Below, piece by piece: positions 44,232-53,443 of a stretch of DNA of 64,000 nt. The stretch spans positions 5,486,501 to 5,550,500 of the forward strand of contig NZ_JAGINK010000001.1 in NCBI RefSeq assembly GCF_017875955.1, written 5' to 3'. Every line of letters starts with the position of its first letter. The first letter of the stretch is position 1. The position numbers and the translations under genes are program-made. The notes under the pieces are model-generated. The model worked only from the letters and a program-made list of their open reading frames with translations, was not told the DNA's origin and did not search any database. This stretch comes from Pseudomonas sp. BP8 (GTDB taxonomy: Bacteria > Pseudomonadota > Gammaproteobacteria > Pseudomonadales > Pseudomonadaceae).

Positions 44232-45686
44232 ATGACCATCCGCCGTACCAAAATCGTCGCCACCCTTGGCCCCGCCAGCAACTCGCCGGAAGTGATCGAA
44301 CAACTGATCCTCGCCGGCCTGGACGTGGCACGCCTGAACTTCTCCCACGGCACTCCGGACGAGCACAAGGCGCGCGCGCGCCTGATCCGTGAGATCGCCG
44401 CCAAGAACGGTCGCCACGTCGCACTGCTGGGCGACTTGCAGGGTCCCAAGATCCGCATCGCCAAGTTCAGCAACAAGCGCATCGAACTGAAGATCGGTGA
44501 CAAGTTCACCTTCTCCACCGTCCACCGGCTGACCGAAGGCAACCAGGACATCGTCGGGATCGATTACCCCGACCTGGTCAAGGACTGCGGCGTAAACGAC
44601 GAACTGCTGCTCGACGACGGCCGCGTGGTCATGCGCGTCGAGACCGCCACCGCTGACGCCCTGCACTGCGTAGTGCTGGTCGGTGGCCCGCTGTCGGACC
44701 ACAAAGGCATCAACCGCAAAGGTGGCGGCCTGACCGCACCGGCCCTGACCGAAAAAGACAAGGCCGACATCAAGCTGGCTGCGGAAATGGACCTGGATTA
44801 CCTGGCCGTGTCGTTCCCCCGTGATGCCAAGGACATGGAATACGCGCGCAAGCTGCGTGACGAGTCCGGCGGCAGCGCCTGGCTGGTGGCCAAGATCGAA
44901 CGCGCCGAAGCGGTCGCCGACGACCAGACCCTCGACGACCTGATCGCTGCGTCCGACGCCGTGATGGTCGCCCGTGGTGACCTGGGCGTGGAAATCGGCG
45001 ACGCCGAGCTGATCGGTATCCAGAAGAAGATCATCCAGCACGCCCGCCGCAACAACAAAGCGGTGATCGTTGCGACCCAGATGATGGAGTCGATGATCCA
45101 GAACCCGATGCCGACCCGTGCCGAAGTGTCCGACGTGGCCAACGCCGTGCTCGACAACACCGACGCGGTGATGCTCTCGGCCGAAAGCGCCGCGGGTCAG
45201 TATCCGATCGAAGCGGTCCAGGCCATGGCGCGGATCTGCCAGGGCGCCGAGAAGCACCCGACCAACCAGAAATCCAGCCACCGCCTGCACACCACCTTCG
45301 AGCGTTGCGACGAAAGCATCGCCCTGGCGGCGATGTACACGGCCAACCACTTCCCCGGCGTCAAGGCGATCATCGCCCTCACCGAGAGTGGCTACACCCC
45401 GCTGATCATGTCGCGCCTGCGTTCGCACGTGCCGATCTACGCGCTGTCCCCGCACCGCGCCACCCAGGCCCGTGCGTCGATGTTCCGCGGCGTCTACCCG
45501 ATCGCCTTCGACCCGGCGTCGCTGCCGGCCGACAAGGTCAGCCAAGCTGCCGTGGACGAGCTGTTGCAGCGCGGCCTGGTTCAGCAAGGTGACTGGGTCA
45601 TCCTGACCAAGGGCGACAGCTACCACACCATTGGTGGCACCAACGGCATGAAGATCCTGCATGTCGGTGATCCGCTGGTCGGCTGA
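44232..45686 (+). CDS. pykA: Pyruvate kinase
   Basis: This 484-residue enzyme converts phosphoenolpyruvate and ADP to pyruvate and ATP. The N-terminus MTIRRTKIVATLGPASNSPE and the signature VMVARGDLGVEIGDAEL are present, as is the MMESMIQNPMPTRAEVSDVA segment. Domains A, B and C are intact. AGGAG precedes the ATG. A GC hairpin with REP features follows the stop. Confidence 0.95.
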   Translation: MTIRRTKIVATLGPASNSPEVIEQLILAGLDVARLNFSHGTPDEHKARARLIREIAAKNGRHVALLGDLQGPKIRIAKFSNKRIELKIGDKFTFSTVHRLTEGNQDIVGIDYPDLVKDCGVNDELLLDDGRVVMRVETATADALHCVVLVGGPLSDHKGINRKGGGLTAPALTEKDKADIKLAAEMDLDYLAVSFPRDAKDMEYARKLRDESGGSAWLVAKIERAEAVADDQTLDDLIAASDAVMVARGDLGVEIGDAELIGIQKKIIQHARRNNKAVIVATQMMESMIQNPMPTRAEVSDVANAVLDNTDAVMLSAESAAGQYPIEAVQAMARICQGAEKHPTNQKSSHRLHTTFERCDESIALAAMYTANHFPGVKAIIALTESGYTPLIMSRLRSHVPIYALSPHRATQARASMFRGVYPIAFDPASLPADKVSQAAVDELLQRGLVQQGDWVILTKGDSYHTIGGTNGMKILHVGDPLVG

Positions 45687-45690
45687 TTCA

Positions 45691-45741
45691 GGCCTACAGG
45701 CCCGCCCTTATGCGTCTTGTAAGGGCGGGCTTGCCCCGCGA
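45691..45741. repeat. REP-like hairpin after pykA
   Basis: AGGCCCGCCCTTA and TAAGGGCGGGCTT pair across about 10 bp, then CCCCGCG continues the REP consensus. It lies between convergent genes and may act as a terminator. Confidence 0.7.
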
Positions 45742-45769
45742 TTACGTTTGTACGAGCAACTCCCGCCTG

Positions 45770-46693
45770 TCAGACATGTTCGGTAAACACATCCGCCAAC
45801 AGCTGACTCCTCGGCAAGCCGGCAATAAACAGCCGCCGCGCAAACTGCTCGACACTCCCCGGCGCACCACACGCCAACGCCACCGTCTGCCGTGACGCCA
45901 GGCGCAACCCCGCCAGCGCTTGCTGGAACTGCTCCACGGCAATCAACTCCACGCTGACCTGCGGATGCTCAGCGACCAGCGCATTCAGCCCCTCGGCCAA
46001 ATAGTGCGCCTGCGCCACATGCACGACCTTGATCTCACCCTCATGCCCTTCGCGCAACGCTTCGCGCAAGATGCCCCATAGCGGCGCAAGGCCAGTGCCC
46101 GCTGCCAGCAACCAGAGCGGCCGCGCCTGCCAGTCCGGATCGTAATGCAGCGCACCGCCACGCAACTCGCCCAGGCGCAATTCGTCCCCCACCCGCAGTA
46201 CCCGGGCCAGGTCAGAAAACGCCCCCGGACGCCGGCAATCGATATGAAACTCGAGAAAATCATCCTCGCCCGGCAGGCTGGCCAAGGAATACGGCCGCGC
46301 CACGTCGCCGTTCCACAGCAGCACATGCTGCCCCGCGCGATAGCGTAACGGCCGCTCTGGCCGAATGCGCAGGCGCAGCACCTCGGCAAACCAGTGCAGC
46401 CCGCAGACCTGCGCCGCCCGCCCATCGCTGAGCGGATCGAACAGTGCGACCTGCAGGTCGGTCACTACCCGACACTGACAGGCGAGTCGCCAGCCCAGCG
46501 CGTACTTCTCCAGCTCGACCGCCTCGGGCAAGGCATCCGCCGGCTGCCCCTCGAGACAGCGCACCAGGCAGGCATGGCAACTGCCCGCGCGGCAGCTGTA
46601 GGGCACGGCCAAACCTGCCGCATTGAGGGCATCGAGCAGGTTGCTGCCGGCCGGCACCGGCCAACGGCGCGCGCCCACGCAGAGTTCAGGCAT
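45770..46693 (-). CDS. 2Fe-2S ferredoxin-NAD(P)H reductase-like protein
   Basis: This 307-residue protein has an N-terminal plant-type ferredoxin domain (Cys34, Cys39, Cys42 in YSCRAGSCHACL and Cys72). An FAD-binding barrel with RPYSLASLP and a nucleotide domain with LLAAGTGLAPLWGILREAL follow. This layout matches reductase components of oxygenases and CDP-6-deoxy-hexose reductases. No oxygenase partner is next to it, so its electron acceptor is unknown. It is divergent from the class I fumarase. Confidence 0.8.
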   Translation of the reverse strand: MPELCVGARRWPVPAGSNLLDALNAAGLAVPYSCRAGSCHACLVRCLEGQPADALPEAVELEKYALGWRLACQCRVVTDLQVALFDPLSDGRAAQVCGLHWFAEVLRLRIRPERPLRYRAGQHVLLWNGDVARPYSLASLPGEDDFLEFHIDCRRPGAFSDLARVLRVGDELRLGELRGGALHYDPDWQARPLWLLAAGTGLAPLWGILREALREGHEGEIKVVHVAQAHYLAEGLNALVAEHPQVSVELIAVEQFQQALAGLRLASRQTVALACGAPGSVEQFARRLFIAGLPRSQLLADVFTEHV

Positions 46694-46839
46694 GGTCAGT
46701 TCATCTCCAACGATCACAGTGCCACTGTAAGGCAAGCCGACAGCCACGGCAAAAACGATGCCTGCACGCGGCCGACCAAGGTCCAGACCGCACGCAGGTG
46801 TACCGGGCACGGATGCGCGCTATACTGCCGCGCCTTTTT

Positions 46840-46864
46840 CACGCCGGCCTGACCTGCCGGCGTG
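46840..46864 (+). promoter_or_regulatory. Perfect stem-loop in the fumarase leader
   Basis: CACGCCGGC and GCCGGCGTG form a 9-bp stem around a 7-base loop, about 85 bp before the fumarase start. A TATACT -10-like box lies at 46821-46826, so the hairpin would be near the 5' end of the message. No T run follows it. Confidence 0.45.
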
Positions 46865-46948
46865 CCTTGCAAGGTCGTTTCGACACGCTGGTCGGCACCG
46901 TCGGAAGGGCCTCAACGAATGTTCCCGTCTTTAAGAGGAGCGCGCTGC

Positions 46949-48472
46949 ATGACCGTGATCAAGCAAGACGACCTGATTCAGAGCGTCGCCGACGCCCTGC
47001 AATTCATCTCGTACTACCACCCCGTCGATTTCATCCAGGCGATGCACGAAGCCTACCTGCGTGAAGAATCGCCCGCTGCACGCGATTCGATTGCCCAGAT
47101 CCTGATCAACTCGCGCATGTGCGCCACCGGCCACCGCCCGATCTGCCAGGACACCGGTATCGTCACCGTGTTTGTCCGGGTGGGCATGGACGTGCGCTGG
47201 GACGGCGCGACCATGAGCCTGGACGACATGATCAACGAGGGCGTGCGCCGCGCCTACAACCTGCCCGAGAACGTCCTGCGTGCCTCGATCCTGGCCGACC
47301 CGGCCGGTGCTCGCAAGAACACCAAGGACAACACCCCGGCCGTCATCCACTACTCGATCGTCCCTGGCGACAAGCTCGAAGTGGACGTCGCAGCCAAAGG
47401 CGGCGGCTCGGAAAACAAGTCGAAGATGGCCATGCTCAACCCGTCCGACTCGATCGTCGACTGGGTGCTCAAGACCGTTCCGACCATGGGCGCTGGCTGG
47501 TGCCCACCGGGCATGCTCGGTATCGGCATTGGCGGTACTGCCGAGAAGGCAGCGGTAATGGCCAAGGAAGTCTTGATGGAATCCATCGACATCCATGAGC
47601 TCAAGGCCCGCGGCCCGCAGAACCGCATCGAAGAGATCCGCCTGGAGCTGTTCGACAAGGTCAACCAGCTGGGCATCGGCGCCCAGGGCCTGGGCGGCCT
47701 GACCACCGTGCTCGACGTCAAGATCATGGACTACCCGACCCACGCCGCCTCGCTGCCGGTGTGCATGATCCCCAACTGCGCGGCCACCCGTCACGCCCAC
47801 TTCGTGCTCGACGGCTCCGGCCCAGCCGAGCTCGAAGCGCCGTCGCTGGACGCCTACCCGGAAATCGTCTGGGAAGCCGGCCCGAGCGCGCGTCGGGTCA
47901 ACCTCGACAGCATCACCCCGGAAGAAGTCGCCAGCTGGAAACCGGGCGAGACCATCCTGCTCAACGGCAAGATGCTCACCGGTCGCGATGCCGCGCACAA
48001 GCGCATGGTCGAGATGCTCAACCGTGGCGAAGAGCTGCCGGTCGACCTCAAGGGCCGCTTCATCTACTACGTCGGCCCGGTTGATCCGGTCGGTGACGAA
48101 GTGGTCGGCCCAGCCGGCCCGACCACCGCTACCCGGATGGACAAGTTCACCCGGCAGATCCTCGAGCAGACTGGCCTGCTCGGCATGATCGGCAAGTCCG
48201 AGCGCGGCCCGACCGCAATCGAAGCGATCAAGGACAACAAGGCCGTGTACCTGATGGCTGTCGGCGGTGCCGCCTACCTGGTCGCCCAGGCCATTCGCAA
48301 GTCGCAGGTGCTGGCCTTTGCCGAACTGGGCATGGAAGCGATCTACGAGTTCGACGTCAAGGACATGCCGGTCACCGTCGCGGTAGACAGCAATGGTGAG
48401 TCGGTGCACATCACCGGTCCTGCGCTGTGGCAGAACAAGATCGCGCAAAGCCTGGCAGTGGAAGTGAAGTAA
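46949..48472 (+). CDS. Class I fumarate hydratase ([4Fe-4S])
   Basis: This 507-residue enzyme interconverts fumarate and malate in the citric acid cycle. Cysteines for the oxygen-sensitive cluster lie in GHRPICQDTG, LPVCMIPNCAATRH and a later region. The protein has the two-domain (alpha plus beta) layout fused in one chain, as in FumA/FumB. The ATG with GAGGAG upstream gives the standard length; an earlier ATG would add 29 unrelated residues. Confidence 0.92.
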   Translation: MTVIKQDDLIQSVADALQFISYYHPVDFIQAMHEAYLREESPAARDSIAQILINSRMCATGHRPICQDTGIVTVFVRVGMDVRWDGATMSLDDMINEGVRRAYNLPENVLRASILADPAGARKNTKDNTPAVIHYSIVPGDKLEVDVAAKGGGSENKSKMAMLNPSDSIVDWVLKTVPTMGAGWCPPGMLGIGIGGTAEKAAVMAKEVLMESIDIHELKARGPQNRIEEIRLELFDKVNQLGIGAQGLGGLTTVLDVKIMDYPTHAASLPVCMIPNCAATRHAHFVLDGSGPAELEAPSLDAYPEIVWEAGPSARRVNLDSITPEEVASWKPGETILLNGKMLTGRDAAHKRMVEMLNRGEELPVDLKGRFIYYVGPVDPVGDEVVGPAGPTTATRMDKFTRQILEQTGLLGMIGKSERGPTAIEAIKDNKAVYLMAVGGAAYLVAQAIRKSQVLAFAELGMEAIYEFDVKDMPVTVAVDSNGESVHITGPALWQNKIAQSLAVEVK

Positions 48473-48501
48473 TCCACCGCTAGAGACCTTGCTGTAAGCG
48501 T

Positions 48502-48571
48502 TGCGGCCTCTGCGCCGACCAAGCCCGCTCCCACTCGTGTTGGAGCAGGCTTGGCCGGCGCAGAGGCCGCA
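48502..48571. repeat. REP-like inverted pair after the fumarase gene
   Basis: TGCGGCCTCTGCGCCGACCA and its mirror TGGCCGGCGCAGAGGCCGCA pair across the CTCCCACTCGTGTTGGAG centre. It may terminate the two convergent genes. Confidence 0.8.
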
Positions 48572-48594
48572 ATTGTTTTACCGATACAGACAGA

Positions 48595-49185
48595 TCATGT
48601 CGGCAGCGCCTTGAGCCAGAAGGACAGGATCTTGCTCGACCCCTCGCGCTCGTCCAGATCGCGCCAGGTACGCGATGCACGCAGGGACGGCTCGCGCAGA
48701 AAGCCACGGTTACGCCAGAAACCCTGCAAGGGTTTGAAGTCCGAGGGCCGCAGTTGATGCCCGGACGGCCGCTCGACGGCACAGAACGCGCAGTAGTCGA
48801 ACGCGGCAAGCTTGTGTGCATAGGACTCGCGTTCGATAAAGAAGCGCACGCCCAGGCCTTGTCCGCGATAGGCCGGTAGCAGCACCGATTCGCCGAAGTA
48901 GAAGATCCGGGCCGGATCGCGTCCATTAGCCAGGAACGGCTGCTGGAATTCGGCAGTCTCATCGGCCAAGGGCAGCCCCAGCGAGGCACCAACCACTCGC
49001 CCCTCATCCAAGGCCAACACCATCAGGCTGCGCCCGGAGCGGGCATATGCAGACAGCGCGTCGGCCTCCTGTTCCTGAGTGCCGTCATACAGGTAGGGAA
49101 ACTCGCGAAACACCGTCAGGCGCAGGCGAGCGAGCTCATCGATGTAAGGCGCGATGGCAGCGCCGTGCAACAGGCGGATTTCCAT
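48595..49185 (-). CDS. GNAT-family N-acetyltransferase
   Basis: This 196-residue protein carries the acetyl-CoA-binding motif LLPAYRGQGLGVRFFIERES (Q/RxxGxG/A) near residues 102-121. An aromatic-rich C-terminus follows. It lacks features naming a substrate; protein, amine or antibiotic acetylation are all possible. It is monocistronic and convergent with the fumarase. Confidence 0.75.
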   Translation of the reverse strand: MEIRLLHGAAIAPYIDELARLRLTVFREFPYLYDGTQEQEADALSAYARSGRSLMVLALDEGRVVGASLGLPLADETAEFQQPFLANGRDPARIFYFGESVLLPAYRGQGLGVRFFIERESYAHKLAAFDYCAFCAVERPSGHQLRPSDFKPLQGFWRNRGFLREPSLRASRTWRDLDEREGSSKILSFWLKALPT

Positions 49186-49300
49186 GTTGGGCGGTCGTTT
49201 TGTCGATGTGGATGACGCGCTCGGCTAAGCCGGGCCTGAGCAGAAACCCTATCATCCGCTGCATGCCCTCTCCTTTCCCGTACACGACAGGAACATTGCC

Positions 49301-49699
49301 ATGACCGCTACCGAACTGGTCGGCGCCTACTACGCCGCGCTGAATGCCAAAGACTTGCCGGCTTTGCTCGCCCTGCTCAGCGAGGATGTGATCCATGACA
49401 TCAATCAGGGGCAGCGGCAGATGGGCAAGGCCGCATTCGCCGCCTTCATGGACAAGAGGAGCCGCTGCTACCACGAGCGCCTGGCCGACATCGTGCTGAT
49501 GCAGGATAGCGACGGCAAGCGCGCCGCCGCCGAGTTCACCGTGCATGGCCAGTACATCGCCGACGACGACGGCTTGCCTGCGGCCAAGAGCCAGACGTAC
49601 GTGCTATCGGCGGGGGCGTTCTTTTACATTCACTGCGCCAGGATTGCCCGGGTCAGCACCTACTACAACCTCAATGACTGGCTGGAACAGGTGGAGTGA
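49301..49699 (+). CDS. SnoaL-like/NTF2-fold protein
   Basis: This 132-residue cone-shaped NTF2-like protein begins MTATELVGAYYAALNAKDLP, followed by LSEDVIHDINQG. Ketosteroid-isomerase relatives of this size act as isomerases, hydrolases or binding proteins. No catalytic set is evident beyond the pocket residues. The ATG has an AGGAA site 7 bases upstream. Confidence 0.7.
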   Translation: MTATELVGAYYAALNAKDLPALLALLSEDVIHDINQGQRQMGKAAFAAFMDKRSRCYHERLADIVLMQDSDGKRAAAEFTVHGQYIADDDGLPAAKSQTYVLSAGAFFYIHCARIARVSTYYNLNDWLEQVE

Positions 49700-49724
49700 A
49701 ACAGGCCTGTGCAGGCGTCAGGCG

Positions 49725-49952
49725 TCAACCCAGCGGCCGTAGGCCTTGGCGCAGGCCAAACAGCAAAAGCAGCAGGTCCTGATCCGGTTGCGCCGCCGTT
49801 TGCGCCTTTACCGCTCGCGGCAAGGCACATTGGCCAACCAGGTCGGCTTTACTGAACACGGTCGGTCGAGGCTCTGCCCACGCGGCTACCGCCACGGTGG
49901 TCACGGCCATTGCCGCCAGGAGAAACACAGTTCGAGCTATTTCTAGTTTCAT
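49725..49952 (-). CDS. Small exported protein at the end of the warA-inaA operon
   Basis: This 75-residue protein starts MKLEIARTVFLLAAMAVTTV with a signal peptide cleaved near AWAEPRP. The mature part of about 45 residues has one Cys and a Leu-rich stretch. The ATG overlaps the stop of the upstream kinase by one base (TAATG). A small gene occupies the same place after the ColR-controlled genes in P. putida. Function unknown; likely periplasmic. Confidence 0.6.
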   Translation of the reverse strand: MKLEIARTVFLLAAMAVTTVAVAAWAEPRPTVFSKADLVGQCALPRAVKAQTAAQPDQDLLLLLFGLRQGLRPLG

Positions 49953-50650
49953 TACTCTAAACCTTTGACAGCGCTGCCAAACGCCATCTGGTAAAAATAG
50001 AGCAATGTGCGCCATTCGCTATCGTTGAGTGACGAATGGCGGCGCAACTGACCAAGGTCATTGAGGGCTGCACGCTGGCGGCTGATGCGCCGACGGCACT
50101 TCTCCAGGTCAAGCAAGGCCACTTCCGCGCGGGCCTGCTCACCCTCTCCCGTGACCTTGATGAAAACGTGTTTGCCATACAGACAGCCATGCTGCCAGTG
50201 CCCCAGGTGCATGCGCGCCAGGTTGTCTGCGAGGTCCTTGAGCATTCGCTCGTGCAAGACCTGCGGGTAGGCCCCGCGTGCACCTTCGGCGTGCCAGCTG
50301 TCGAGGTCGACGAAACCGTCCAACGCTTCACTCACCAGTAGGGCTCGCCACTGATGATCGCGATCACGCTGGGCACCGCAGTAGACGATGCGCGGTACCC
50401 GCACGCCGAGCTGTTCAAAACTGTGCAGGGCATCCTGCTCACGCAACACCGTCGGACGACCGAACGGATGGAGCAGGCTACGGTAGGTATGGCCAATCTG
50501 GCGTTTGGCATAGAGCAACTGCCCGCTCGCGTCGTTCAGCCGCTGCACGCCGCTTTCGCCGCCGCGCCGCTGATTGGGCTCCTCGACCCATTCGCCCTGC
50601 TGTTGCCAGTAGTAATCGAACTGGGAACCCTGACCTTGCGCTGTTGCCAT
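49952..50650 (-). CDS. inaA: InaA/lipopolysaccharide kinase-family protein
   Basis: This 232-residue Kdo/WaaP-type kinase-like protein has a catalytic-loop-like segment LADNLARMHLGHWQHGCLYG and VALLDLEKCRR in place of the DFE/DLD magnesium motif. Such proteins phosphorylate lipopolysaccharide core sugars. It follows warA by 7 bp. In P. putida this pair is activated by ColR and supports membrane integrity. An ATG at 50650 is chosen because it follows the warA stop. Confidence 0.78.
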   Translation of the reverse strand: MATAQGQGSQFDYYWQQQGEWVEEPNQRRGGESGVQRLNDASGQLLYAKRQIGHTYRSLLHPFGRPTVLREQDALHSFEQLGVRVPRIVYCGAQRDRDHQWRALLVSEALDGFVDLDSWHAEGARGAYPQVLHERMLKDLADNLARMHLGHWQHGCLYGKHVFIKVTGEGEQARAEVALLDLEKCRRRISRQRAALNDLGQLRRHSSLNDSEWRTLLYFYQMAFGSAVKGLE

Positions 50651-50657
50651 GAAATGC

Positions 50658-51338
50658 CTACCCCTTGCGTAATACGTAAACTCGCCACATGGCGTAGAAC
50701 GGCAGGAAGTCGAGACGTTCCTGAATGCGAAAGCCGGCAGCCACGAATTCTTGCTCAACTGTATCGGCAGGTAACACAAAACGGTTCTGGTAACTGTCCT
50801 GCTCCGTTTTGGCGCTGCGTCGTTGTTCGAGCTTCTTGCGTCGCCAGGCCTTGAAATTGCCATCCACCCACAGCGACAGAATCACGCTGTCGCGACTAAC
50901 CCGCTGAAACTCCGAAAGAATGGTCTTGCGATGGGCGGCCTCGCCGATGTGGTGGAACAGGCGCATGCAGAAGATGCTGTCCACTGCGTTGTCCGGCAAG
51001 TCGATGGCAAAGGCAGATGTTTGCAAGGGGCGTACCCGCGCCACCACTTCTGGCGGTTGCGCGGCACAGGCTGTCTCGATCATCGCCTGCGAATTGTCCG
51101 CACCGATGATCACCCGATTGGCTTTTTCCGCCAGCAATGGCCAGAACCGGCCCGCGCCACAGGGCAGGTCAAGCACCAGCCCGGGGTCGCCAGCGAGTGC
51201 CAAGGCACGCCGCGCCAGCTGCTCGTCGCGTTGATGGGATAAACGCCGTGCCAGGCCATCCTGGTGCTTGCGGAAGTACTCCTGAGCGTGCTGTTGATCG
51301 TACTTTTCGGAAAATTCGAGTTTGATGGGGCTTCGCAT
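50658..51338 (-). CDS. warA: SAM-dependent methyltransferase (ColR regulon)
   Basis: This 226-residue class I methyltransferase has motif I VLDLPCGAGRFWPLL at about residues 55-69 and an acidic motif II near IIGADNSQ. The substrate is thought to be a lipopolysaccharide-related sugar or lipid but is not known from sequence. The start MRSPIKLEF has AGGAG 6 bases upstream. A ColR-type box lies about 65 bp upstream. The symbol follows the P. putida locus with the same order. Confidence 0.75.
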   Translation of the reverse strand: MRSPIKLEFSEKYDQQHAQEYFRKHQDGLARRLSHQRDEQLARRALALAGDPGLVLDLPCGAGRFWPLLAEKANRVIIGADNSQAMIETACAAQPPEVVARVRPLQTSAFAIDLPDNAVDSIFCMRLFHHIGEAAHRKTILSEFQRVSRDSVILSLWVDGNFKAWRRKKLEQRRSAKTEQDSYQNRFVLPADTVEQEFVAAGFRIQERLDFLPFYAMWRVYVLRKG

Positions 51339-51403
51339 GGGCATCTCCTGACTCCAGTGCGCAGACATTAAGTACACGCACGTAGGAATCAGGTCATGCT
51401 GAT

Positions 51404-51419
51404 GTGAAAAATACGTAAG
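51404..51419 (-). promoter_or_regulatory. Putative ColR binding site upstream of warA
   Basis: The minus strand reads CTTACGTATTTTTCAC, matching the ColR consensus (Y)(Y)NA(S)NN(Y)TTTTTCAC except at one pyrimidine position. It lies in the colS-warA gap. Confidence 0.7.
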
Positions 51420-51444
51420 ACTTTTCCGCAAATATTGCGGGAAA

Positions 51445-52770
51445 TTACTGACTTAGACGCTGTTCATCCAAGCCACCTTCTTGCAGCAGCGGCGTGCCCT
51501 GGCTCAGATCGACCTGGAAACGACAGCCATGCGGCGAGGTTGCGGTGAGGGTTACCCGCCAGCCTTGGTCATCACAGATCCGTTGCACCAGCGACAACCC
51601 CAGGCCCAGGCCCTCTCCTCGGCGCTCGTCGCCGCGCACGAAGGGTTGGAACATCGCTTCGCGTTGCTCCTCAGGGATGCCCACGCCACTGTCTTCGACA
51701 CTGAAACCATTCGGCTCCAGGCTCAGACGAATGTAGCCGCTATCGGTGTAGTGGGCGGCGTTGCGCAGCAGGTTGCCCATCACCGATTGCAGGAAGGTGG
51801 CGTTGTGCACAACGGTGCTGGCACTGACCCGACCGTCGTAATACAGCGCCAGGCCTTTCTGCTCGATGGTGTCGCGCCAGACCCCGATAAGGTCGTCGGC
51901 CACCTCGCGCAATGAGGCCCGGGAAGCCACAGCGCCTTCGTCACGCTGGGCGCGGGCGAGCATGAGGAAGGTCTTGACCAGCTCGCGCATCTCTTCAGTG
52001 GCCCGCGCGATGCGTTCCACCTGGTTGCGCGCGCGGCTATCCAGGCCGGGGTTCTCGATCAGCAGCTCGCAGGAGGTGGCCAGCACCATCAGCGGTGTTC
52101 GTAGTTCATGGCTGACGTCGCTGGTGAACAGCCGCTCGCGGGTCAAGGCATCGCGCAACCGACCGAGCGTGTCGTCAAAGGCCACCGCCAACTGGCCGAC
52201 TTCGTCCGCGGCATAGTCCGGCGCCAACGGCGGCGCCAGCCCGAGCAACTGATCGCGGTGACGGACCTGGCGCGCCAGGCGAATCACCGGGGCCATCACC
52301 CGTCGTGCCAGCAGCCAGCCGAGGAACACCGCCAGCACCAGGCTGAGCAGAAAGCCCACGACTACCACAGCAAACAGCACCCGCTCGCGTTCCTCGAAAT
52401 CACTCTGGTCCTGCAACAGCACGTAGTGCCGGCCATCGACCACTTCGACCATCGCGTGGTACGACAGCTGGTCGCGGAACACCTCGTGGAAGCCTGGCGT
52501 CAGGTGACGCAGGTCTTTGGGCAGCTCGAAGTCGTCACGCCCGCCACTGAAATAGAACAGTTGGTCGGGACGCGGCCGATGGCTCCAGTCGCTGACGCTG
52601 TCCATGCGCAGCAGGCGCTGCAGATCACCGCCGAGCACGGCCGAAATCAGCCGTTCTTCGACCAGGTGCACGGTGGCTACGATACCGAAGGCGAAGGCCC
52701 CGGCGACCAGTGCACTCATCAACGCGAAAGCGATGATGATGCGCTGGGCAAGGCTCTGCTTAAACTCCAT
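51445..52770 (-). CDS. colS: Sensor histidine kinase ColS
   Basis: This 441-residue kinase has TM1 at about 10-33, a periplasmic loop, TM2 at about 131-155, HAMP, a HisKA domain with His221 in FTSDVSHELRTPL, and a HATPase domain (VEDSGVGIPEE, GEGLGLGLSL). The metal-sensing residues described for P. putida ColS are all present at the same positions: His35, Glu38, His95, Glu96, Glu126 and Glu129. ColS senses excess iron and zinc. The ATG overlaps colR by 11 bp. Confidence 0.93.
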   Translation of the reverse strand: MEFKQSLAQRIIIAFALMSALVAGAFAFGIVATVHLVEERLISAVLGGDLQRLLRMDSVSDWSHRPRPDQLFYFSGGRDDFELPKDLRHLTPGFHEVFRDQLSYHAMVEVVDGRHYVLLQDQSDFEERERVLFAVVVVGFLLSLVLAVFLGWLLARRVMAPVIRLARQVRHRDQLLGLAPPLAPDYAADEVGQLAVAFDDTLGRLRDALTRERLFTSDVSHELRTPLMVLATSCELLIENPGLDSRARNQVERIARATEEMRELVKTFLMLARAQRDEGAVASRASLREVADDLIGVWRDTIEQKGLALYYDGRVSASTVVHNATFLQSVMGNLLRNAAHYTDSGYIRLSLEPNGFSVEDSGVGIPEEQREAMFQPFVRGDERRGEGLGLGLSLVQRICDDQGWRVTLTATSPHGCRFQVDLSQGTPLLQEGGLDEQRLSQ

Positions 52771-53443
52771 CGCGACCCTCGGCGAGGCGGTAGCCGACGC
52801 CATGGACGGTATGCAGCAAAGGTTTGTCGAAAGGTTTGTCGATCACTTGGCGCAACTGGTGGACATGGCTGCGCAAGCTGTCGCTGTCCGGGCAGTCATC
52901 GCCCCACAGGGCTTCTTCGAGGACTTCTCGGCGCAGCACGTGCGGGCTCTTCTGCATCAATACGGCGAGCAGCTTGAGACCGACCGGGTTGAGCTTGAGC
53001 AGGCGACCCTGGCGGGTTACTTCAAGGGTATCGAGGTCATAGATGAGCTCGGCGACCTGCAAGGTACGGCGCCCGCCGCCTTGGCTGCGGCGCAGTACGG
53101 CTTCGATGCGCGCGGCCAGTTCGGACAGGGCGAAGGGCTTGAGCAGGTAGTCGTCGGCACCGGAGCGGAAGCCTTGCAGGCGGTCGTCCAACTGGTCGCG
53201 AGCGGTGAGCATGATCACCGGCGTGTCGCGGCGGGCGTCTTCGCGCAGGCGTTTGCACAGGGTGTAGCCATCGATGCCGGGCAACATGATGTCGAGGACG
53301 ATCAGGTCGTAGTGTTCGGTCGCGGCCAGGTGCAAGCCGGACAGGCCGTCTTGGGCACAATCGACGGTGTAGCCCTTCATGCCGAGGTAATCGGCGAGGT
53401 TGGCGAGGATATCGCGGTTGTCTTCAACCAGTAGAATGCGCAT
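52760..53443 (-). CDS. colR: OmpR-family response regulator ColR
   Basis: This 227-residue regulator has a receiver domain with phospho-acceptor Asp51 (LIVLDIMLPG) and Lys near KPFALSELAARI. A winged-helix DNA-binding domain (VLRREVLEEALWGDD, RSHVHQLRQVIDKP, TVHGVGYRL) follows. It activates envelope-maintenance genes such as the adjacent warA operon. It is the first gene of colR-colS. The 1.3 kb upstream contain only the composite repeat. Confidence 0.94.
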   Translation of the reverse strand: MRILLVEDNRDILANLADYLGMKGYTVDCAQDGLSGLHLAATEHYDLIVLDIMLPGIDGYTLCKRLREDARRDTPVIMLTARDQLDDRLQGFRSGADDYLLKPFALSELAARIEAVLRRSQGGGRRTLQVAELIYDLDTLEVTRQGRLLKLNPVGLKLLAVLMQKSPHVLRREVLEEALWGDDCPDSDSLRSHVHQLRQVIDKPFDKPLLHTVHGVGYRLAEGRDGV

